Below are positions 61,314 through 64,000 of a stretch of 64,000 bases of DNA, piece by piece. The DNA is from Teredinibacter franksiae (GTDB taxonomy: Bacteria > Pseudomonadota > Gammaproteobacteria > Pseudomonadales > Cellvibrionaceae), in NCBI RefSeq assembly GCF_014218805.1, contig NZ_JACJUV010000004.1:62001-126000 (forward strand). The letters are read 5' to 3'. Within the stretch, counting starts at the first letter, position 1, and the number at the start of each line of letters is the position of its first letter. The translations under genes were made by a program, and so were the position numbers. The notes under the pieces are model-generated. The model made no database searches and had not been told where the DNA came from. It saw only the letters and a list, made by a program, of their open reading frames with translations.

Positions 61314-62789
61314 TTAATTTTCACCTACTCGCGCCATACTCGCAATCAATTCACTTACATTAACACTGGCCATACCGCTACTAATATCGGACATAGCATA
61401 AGGAATAATAAGGTCGTTATTGTGAATTAATGCGCCGCAACTATAGACCACGTTGGGCACATAGCCTTCTCGCTCGTGTTCGTGGGGGCTGAGTAACGGT
61501 ATCGTTAGGCGAGCGATTATTCTGCTCGGATCGTCAATATCTAAGAGTATGGCGCCAATCGAGTATTCGCGCATAGGCCCAACGCCATGGGTTAAAACTA
61601 ACCAACCTTCACTGGTTTCTAGCGGCGAACCACAATTACCAATCTGTACTAATTCCCACGGTTCGCTAGGTTCTTGTATAACCGAGGATTCTTGCCAGAA
61701 GTGGAGGTGGTCTGAATACATTATTTGACTGTTTTCGCCCCCTTGGCGTGACAACATGACATACATGCCGTTAATCTTTCGCGGAAACAAGGCCATACCT
61801 TTATCTTGAACCGCATTTCCATTTAAAGTAATAATTTTGAATTGCTCAAAATTACGTGTTTCAATTAACTGCGGCAGTATGCGTGAGCCGTTGTAGGCGG
61901 TATAGGTTGCATAATAAATAATATCGCCATTGTCTTCATAGAACTGAACAAACCGAGCATCTTCTATACCACGACTATTATCTTCGGAGGTTGGGAAAAT
62001 AACGCGTTCGCTAATCGGGTGGCCTTGAGGAAAGATTAGCTCGTAATTCGAATTTGCCAGCCAGCTGATACTGCTAATAGTGGTGTGTTGTTTGCCTTCG
62101 TCAAATTGAGGGTGATGTGATAGATCATCGATTTGCACCTGTAAGTCACTAAATCGAAATGGGTCGGGTAATCGCATGAGTATGTGGTTTGTAATTTCGT
62201 TGGCCGAGCCCATTTCTGACAGTTTCAATTCAAATAAGTGTTTATCTATACCGGCATCTAATTGCAGTATGGGCGTGTGGAGATAATCACCCTCGGGGTC
62301 AAACAATACATTACCACTAGCACCGATCACGCCACTGCGAAACACAATAGACGATATATGTCCCTCACCAACAGCACGAAGGCTCATAATAAAGCGAAGG
62401 GAGCTAGGTTCTAAGCCACTTTGATCTGGATGTTTAATAATTGATGGGTTAAACAGCGCAGCAGAAGCAACTGAATACTCCATTGTGAAATACGCCCCGA
62501 TAAGCGCACGTCGATTTTTGCTGAGGGAACTATTTTCGGGTAAATAGCTTTCAACTTGAACAAAGTGTTGATGTAGAATTTCATCAAAGTAGCGGTGCCT
62601 ATCGGCAAAGTCGGTGGTTATTTGATTTAAAATGTCCTCTACTTTTTGGTCGGGAAGATGGAGCACCCGATCGATAATGCGTTTTATTCTTGACGGATTC
62701 CCGTGGGGGATTAACGGGCGACATATTACTTTAGAAGGGTCAGGGTTTAGCTTCCATTTTCGACGACGGATGTTAAGGGTTCCATTCAT
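61314..62789 (-). CDS. GH130-like mannoside phosphorylase family protein (long form)
   Basis: The 491-aa protein has an N-terminal helical extension of about 130 residues and then the five-bladed beta-propeller of GH130 enzymes. The catalytic-region motif RGIEDARFVQF is present, with later blades showing GNCGSPLETSEGWLVLTHGV and GYVPNVVYSCG. GH130 enzymes phosphorolyse beta-mannosides. The N-terminal extension matches a long uncharacterised subgroup. It overlaps the upstream gene by ATGA and is its operon partner. Confidence 0.85.
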   Translation of the reverse strand: MNGTLNIRRRKWKLNPDPSKVICRPLIPHGNPSRIKRIIDRVLHLPDQKVEDILNQITTDFADRHRYFDEILHQHFVQVESYLPENSSLSKNRRALIGAYFTMEYSVASAALFNPSIIKHPDQSGLEPSSLRFIMSLRAVGEGHISSIVFRSGVIGASGNVLFDPEGDYLHTPILQLDAGIDKHLFELKLSEMGSANEITNHILMRLPDPFRFSDLQVQIDDLSHHPQFDEGKQHTTISSISWLANSNYELIFPQGHPISERVIFPTSEDNSRGIEDARFVQFYEDNGDIIYYATYTAYNGSRILPQLIETRNFEQFKIITLNGNAVQDKGMALFPRKINGMYVMLSRQGGENSQIMYSDHLHFWQESSVIQEPSEPWELVQIGNCGSPLETSEGWLVLTHGVGPMREYSIGAILLDIDDPSRIIARLTIPLLSPHEHEREGYVPNVVYSCGALIHNNDLIIPYAMSDISSGMASVNVSELIASMARVGEN

Positions 62790-63751
62790 AATGCGGGCCT
62801 TGCAGGGTTAAGGCAGTGCTGTAGTAACCGGTTAATTGTTGTTGTTCCTACGCACATCACGGTGTCGGCACCTCCCCAATAGAGTTTTATTTGCCCGTCA
62901 TCTTCGGGCACGGCTGCACAGCTAAACACAACGTTTGGCACATAACCACTGATTTCCCAGGGGGCTTCGGGTTGCAATATCCAACGATCGCCAACTGCGA
63001 TCACTTTTGACGGGTCGTTTAGGTCGTGTAAAGCCACGCCGAGACGGTATACCGCACCGGCCATCGTGTCGAACACGCCATGGTATATGTTTAGCCATCC
63101 TTCGGCTGTTTTTATGGGCGCCGCACCGGGGCCTATTTTCATTTCATCCCAATGATAGGTTTGGGCTTGAATTATGCGTTTGGAATCACCCCAGTGAATT
63201 AAATCGGGGGAATATGAAATCCAGATTGACCACGGTGATATTTCCGAGTGCGGACGATCTAAGCGCACGTAACGGCCGTTAATTTTTTCGGGAAAAATAA
63301 CCACATTACGCATATCCGCTTGACTGATGAAGGCAATGCGCTCAACTGTTTCAAAATCGTTCGTTTGGGCTAGCGCTATACGTACGCCATGTCGAGAGTA
63401 GGCGCTGTAGCAAAGCAAGTACTTGTCTTCAATAGGGCAGATACGTAGATCTTCAACGCCGTAGGCCTCATATTCAGCAAATATTCCGTCAGTAGCTGGC
63501 ACTAAAAAGGGCTGTGGATGTGCTTTGAATTTAAAACCGTCGTCGCTATCGGCACGGCCAATGATAGAACGACCATTGTCTAGGTGGGAGCGAAATAACA
63601 TGATGTATTTGCCCTTGTGCTTGACCACACCTGCGTTGTGTACCGTGGCCACAGGGTAGGGGATATCATCACGTGTCAGAATAGGGTTTTTCGAGTAACG
63701 CGTTACAATCGGTTGGTTTTCGGGGTGTTCTTGTTTGCTAAATAGTGACAT
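62786..63751 (-). CDS. GH130 beta-mannoside phosphorylase
   Basis: The 321-aa protein has the compact GH130 propeller: NPILTRDDIPYPVATVHNAG near the N terminus, GVEDLRICPIED with the catalytic acid and phosphate-contacting Arg, and GYVPNVVFSCAAVPEDDG near the end. It probably cleaves a beta-1,4-mannosyl disaccharide with phosphate to give mannose-1-phosphate in the cytosol. GGAGGT lies 7 nt before ATG 63751, so an upstream in-frame ATG at 63766 is not used. It is the first gene of a two-gene operon. Confidence 0.9.
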   Translation of the reverse strand: MSLFSKQEHPENQPIVTRYSKNPILTRDDIPYPVATVHNAGVVKHKGKYIMLFRSHLDNGRSIIGRADSDDGFKFKAHPQPFLVPATDGIFAEYEAYGVEDLRICPIEDKYLLCYSAYSRHGVRIALAQTNDFETVERIAFISQADMRNVVIFPEKINGRYVRLDRPHSEISPWSIWISYSPDLIHWGDSKRIIQAQTYHWDEMKIGPGAAPIKTAEGWLNIYHGVFDTMAGAVYRLGVALHDLNDPSKVIAVGDRWILQPEAPWEISGYVPNVVFSCAAVPEDDGQIKLYWGGADTVMCVGTTTINRLLQHCLNPARPAL

Positions 63752-64000
63752 TAAGGGTACCTCCATTGATGGCGGTTGGCCTGTGGCCTTGTGTGCGGTT
63801 AATGCAAGGCAAATTTTACCGGCATGTGTGGCCTAGCTGAAAATTTTGATGCCGTACATGCATCGTACACAAAGCCCCAAGGGGTACGGTGTAGTAAACT
63901 TTATGGCTCAGCGCAGCGGCCAAAATACATTAATAGCGTTACCCTTTTTAGCACACCCCTCATCGTTTCGGTTTCGCTATAGTGAAAACTATTTCGCCTA

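Overview
The window looks like a chromosome segment of a marine, polysaccharide-degrading gammaproteobacterium of the Cellvibrionaceae type (Saccharophagus/Teredinibacter-like). This is an inference from moderate GC, a polyserine-linked pectate-lyase lipoprotein, a pair of GH130 mannoside-phosphorylase-like genes, and REP/RAYT elements typical of Gammaproteobacteria. No rRNA, tRNA or CRISPR array was seen.

Layout. Positions 1-7,600 are accessory. They hold a DUF5343-like gene, a REP-associated tyrosine transposase (RAYT) unit with GGACACCCACT-type ends, a winged-helix/nucleotidyltransferase pair that looks like a toxin-antitoxin module, a broken gene cut by a 78-bp palindromic repeat, an outer-membrane protein, a small non-autonomous relative of the RAYT unit, and a 56-aa gene. 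Positions 7,602-16,921 form one tight operon for a type II secretion/type IV pilus-like machine: inner-membrane platform, ATPase, PilM/N/O-like and GspC/PilP-like subunits, a lipoprotein secretin with a C-terminal cohesin-like domain, and four pseudopilins. Directly downstream are two giant exported proteins. One is a 3,625-aa Sec-signal Rhs/YD-repeat protein with a transglutaminase-like domain and a variable toxin tip (17,125-28,002). The other is a protein of about 5,930 aa with HExxH, squalene-cyclase-like repeats, CARDB, FlgD-like, beta-propeller, FN3 and discoidin-like modules (30,961-48,762). A second small GspC/PilP-like protein sits just before the second giant.

Between the giants (28,003-30,200) lies an array of spare toxin-tip/immunity cassettes separated by four copies of a 78-bp terminally inverted repeat. 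One cassette shares the exact junction sequence found in the big Rhs gene, so the tip could be swapped by recombination. Another cassette is an exact 330-bp duplicate whose immunity gene is broken. A fifth copy of the same repeat lies at 4,596.

Positions 48,870-64,000 are mixed: an unknown gene, a HipBA module with four operators about 40 bp apart, the pectate lyase, a NERD-helicase, a PKD-containing exported protein, a DEDDh exonuclease with a CoiA-like protein, and the GH130 operon. The best candidate for an undescribed system is the T2SS-like machine plus two giant exoproteins plus the repeat-bounded toxin cassette store. The functional link is inferred from adjacency and from shared domains.
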